A DNA stretch of 64,000 nt. Origin: Marsupella aquatica. Its lineage: Eukaryota; Marchantiophyta. Of this stretch, positions 61,766 to 64,000 are shown piece by piece (the stretch's first letter is position 1; every line of letters begins with the position of its first letter). The DNA is taken from contig OZ316897.1 of the NCBI GenBank assembly GCA_973895155.1, positions 22,568,001 to 22,632,000 on the forward strand, given 5' to 3'. A model generated the notes under the pieces. It did no database searches. It was given only the letters and a program-made list of their open reading frames with translations, and was not told the origin of the DNA. The translations under genes were made by a program, and so were the position numbers.

Positions 61766-63106
61766 CTAAACCTTTGCACGAACGACGGTCCTTGCGTCAG
61801 CTAGGAGGAGTTTAACTCCAAAATAGTCATCTGTTGCAGCCGCTCGATGCAATGGTGTCCTACCAGCACTATCACGTATGTTGAGGTAGGGATAATCGAG
61901 ACCCTGATCTTGACCTTGAGGGGGTAGAAGTTTGGTAAACTTTTGACCCTGCAAGAGTCCACTGCAACATGCAATGCCGTTCTGCCCTGGCCATCCCAAA
62001 GCTTGAAAAGCAAGAACTTCACAAGATCCAAATCTGAGCGAGAAACTGTGGTTTGCGTTGGTGATCCTTCAGCTTCAGAATCAAGTTCCCAGGCAACCAC
62101 CCGACGAAATATTTTTTGTCAAATCGATTTTCTGAGACCCTCTTCCATCGGCCAGATGGCCTTCTTGGTCGACCATGTGGAGAACGTGGCGTGAAAGAGA
62201 TAGACTGATCTGGGAAGGAAATTGAAATCGCAGTTCCCGTCATACAACTGCTCTATTCGCTCTCGATCACGCGCATTCCGTTTGGCCAGTATTTCTTCGG
62301 TTATAGCGGATAGTGCAGAAACATATGTCGCGTAATATATCTGGATCGGACCCATCCTCGGCACTATGATAGATAGTTTTCCCTTTCCAGTAATCTGGAT
62401 CAGACCCATCGTCGTCACTTTGATCGATTGGTTTCCCGGCGCCCTCGCCATTTTTCTGGACAGCATTCCCCGACGCTGCGGCCATGTTTTTCCCATCCTC
62501 GCCACTTTGCTGCGGGCTTTGCTGGACATGTTCCCGCGATGCTCCAGCCATGTTTTCCCATCCTCGTCTTTTACCTCGGCGTCGCCGCTAATTAAGGATT
62601 TGACACTTTTTCAGTTCTACATCGCAGACTTGCTTTATTCAGCAAGTTTACAATATCCTGGTTGCTGTTCACGACTGCCATTGCTAGTGCATCAAGATCA
62701 TAGTTAGCGTCTACGATTTTCAAAAGATGACAGTTGGTTAAATTCGAACATTGATGGTCCCCTCTCGTCCCCTCAATTGCTCCATCGGTACCCAGAATCT
62801 GCTGCGCGCATTACCTTAACATCTCCTCTTCTTGCCGCGACGTGCAGCCCAGTGCGAGGGCGTTCCTTCAGGACATCTATTTTGTTTTTCTTGTGCACCT
62901 TTCGAACATCTTGAAGTTTGATCCCTGATTGCCCATCGGCTTTCCATCCTAGGTTGAGAAGCCCTCGATCGGTCCAAATGTTCCCAACAGCTTCCTAATC
63001 TGGGGACAGTCCTCCGAAGCCAAAGTCTTGCACCACAAGTCCTGCAACGGTTTTTGATCAATTTCAGTCGCCATTCTGGAGTACCCTTAGGATCCATGCT
63101 TCCCAA
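61766..63106 (-). pseudogene. Ankyrin-repeat coding remnants
   Basis: On the minus strand, ankyrin-like units appear in order from high to low coordinate: EGTPSHWAARRGK near 62850, DALAMAVVNSNQDIVNLLNK near 62665-62720, DGQGRTALHVAVDS near 61960-62000, and DSAGRTPLHRAAATDD with VKLLL near 61800-61860. They fall in different frames with stops between them, so they are either exons of a gene or, more likely, a decayed gene. Ankyrin repeats bind proteins; no catalytic domain is seen. The gag-like frame just upstream suggests a link to a copia element, or capture by one. Confidence 0.6.
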
Positions 63107-63119
63107 TCAAACTTTGCGG

Positions 63120-63444
63120 TTGATACTGAGACTTCAGCTTCTCCCAGCAATCCTTAGCATGCAGTAGTAACTTTCGCTAATGTCGTTTGTATCTGCGGCT
63201 TGCAGGTAGAAATGATCAGCATTCGTGCATGAGCAGCCTGGGCATTGTACGCCTCGAGACGAGCTTGAGACTGGTAGTCGCGTTCATCAGGATCCTGAAC
63301 AGGTAAGACAGCAGTGTCATCCATGAACTTCCATACCCCGTCCGCAGCCAAGCCTGCAGATACCAACAACTGCCATGATTCGTAGTTGGCCCTGCCAGTA
63401 AGTTTCGGAATTAAGTGACTGGAATCTCTGTAGGAGTGAGCCAT
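63120..63444 (-). pseudogene. Copia-type gag N-terminus, frameshifted
   Basis: The frame starting at 63444 has KLTGRANYESWQLLV, the signature of the N-terminal domain of Ty1-copia Gag and its relatives (DUF4219/UBN2), followed by a helical region and ARMLIISTC. It ends at a stop near 63154, but the next frame continues with AKDCWEKLKSQYQPQ, the expected next gag block, so a one-base frameshift is likely. No protease, integrase or reverse transcriptase is found downstream on this strand. The next sequence is the ankyrin-like region instead. Confidence 0.7.
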
Positions 63445-63566
63445 GATTGTTTACAGGAAAAGAGTGAGAGTACCTCGAGCAATGAGCAGCTCAATGTTCT
63501 CTTACGTTGGTTTGATCAGAACCAATGTCGCCACATCCTAGCACAACATTTGTGCTCAGTGTCATC

Positions 63567-63685
63567 TCCTCCAGTCAATTCTCCCTTCTTACAAGATCCG
63601 ATATCTAAAAAACCCCTTGTTAGGTTCCTCCAGTCAATTCTCCCTTCTTACAAGATCCGATATCTACAAACCCCCTTGTTGGGTT
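63567..63685. repeat. 59-bp tandem duplication in the leader of the gag remnant
   Basis: Two adjacent units start at 63567 and 63626 with 'tcctccagtcaattctccc' and include 'cttacaagatccgatatcta'. They lie between the gag start (63444, minus strand) and a sequence at 63709-63723 that reads TTTGGTGTCACACCC on the minus strand. Confidence 0.85.
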
Positions 63686-63708
63686 TGGGCGTCCGCTCCT
63701 CAAATTGT

Positions 63709-63723
63709 GGGTGTGACACCAAA
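63709..63723 (-). other. Possible degenerate copia primer-binding site
   Basis: On the minus strand this reads TTTGGTGTCACACCC, close to the TTTGGTATCAGAGCC junction that follows the 5' LTR of many plant copia elements (initiator tRNA-Met primer site). It sits about 265 bases upstream of the gag start, as expected. The putative LTR would extend to the window edge; its TG...CA ends were not found. Confidence 0.35.
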
Positions 63724-64000
63724 TCGTCAAAAACCTAGTGAGCAAATGTGTCGGAAAAATTCTCCCTAAGGCTACCTGAAAATGTTGCCTCAGCTGCACA
63801 CATTACAGGCTACCTGCCGAAAGACCTGCCCAGATGGCTGTCCAAGCTGCTGCTGTTGCTTGCCTCATCGAAATTCTGCCGAGCTGCACCTATCCATCTT
63901 TTGCAGTTATCCATCACACATATAGGCAGGGTCTACTCAACTTCATTCATCTTGGATAAACCTACAAATGTAGATTATATTATATAAGAGTAAGACGTAT

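Noticed and set aside
1-64000. CRISPR array, bacterial operon or integrated plasmid
   Set aside because: Spliced plant genes and plant repeats throughout; no regularly spaced unique-spacer array was seen.

Overview
This is nuclear DNA of a land plant. The genes are intron-rich, with GT-AG introns of about 140-1200 bases. They encode plant families: NPF/NRT1-PTR transporters and GT34 xyloglucan xylosyltransferase-like enzymes. Coding exons are clearly richer in G+C than the AT-rich spacer. The repeat content includes a LINE with a restriction-like-endonuclease C-terminus instead of the L1/RTE type usual in seed plants. That leans towards a bryophyte or another early-diverging land plant. I cannot name the species.

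Layout. (1) 3.9-8.8 kb and 12.5-15.8 kb: two tandem six-exon NPF transporter genes on the plus strand, with matching intron phases; both lack the ExxER proton-coupling motif of TM1. (2) 15.8-24.5 kb: long intergenic stretch with no recognisable gene. (3) 24.5-33.8 kb: a nest of mobile DNA. It holds hAT-type MITEs, one with a perfect 8-bp target duplication. It also holds a decayed minus-strand non-LTR retrotransposon (25.3-29.1 kb), a 160-170-bp tandem array, and a roughly 35-bp minisatellite that ends in a Helitron-like 3' terminus at 32,445. A related inverted repeat lies at 25.1 and 32.5 kb. (4) 36.8-43.7 kb and 46.0-53.9 kb: a tandem segmental duplication, each copy carrying a two-exon GT34 gene of 716 or 686 codons with an unusual roughly 250-residue acidic/lysine-rich stalk. 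(5) 53.9-61.7 kb: spacer with a third hAT MITE. (6) 61.8-63.8 kb: minus-strand decayed copia-type gag followed by ankyrin-repeat coding remnants, running towards the window edge.

The four intact genes are two pairs of tandem paralogues. The NPF proteins would sit in a membrane and move small solutes such as nitrate, peptides or hormones. The GT34 proteins would sit in the Golgi and build hemicellulose side chains. Nothing indicates the pairs act together. The GT34 duplication gives a natural before/after comparison for several insertions. A truncated LINE copy with an 11-bp target duplication is present only in copy 2, and a roughly 108-bp element with a 9-bp target duplication only in copy 1; the other copy preserves each empty site. 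Short tandem duplications of 28-200 bp recur throughout the spacer.

Exon limits were derived by hand from splice signals, frame and comparison between paralogues. Nothing was checked by database search.
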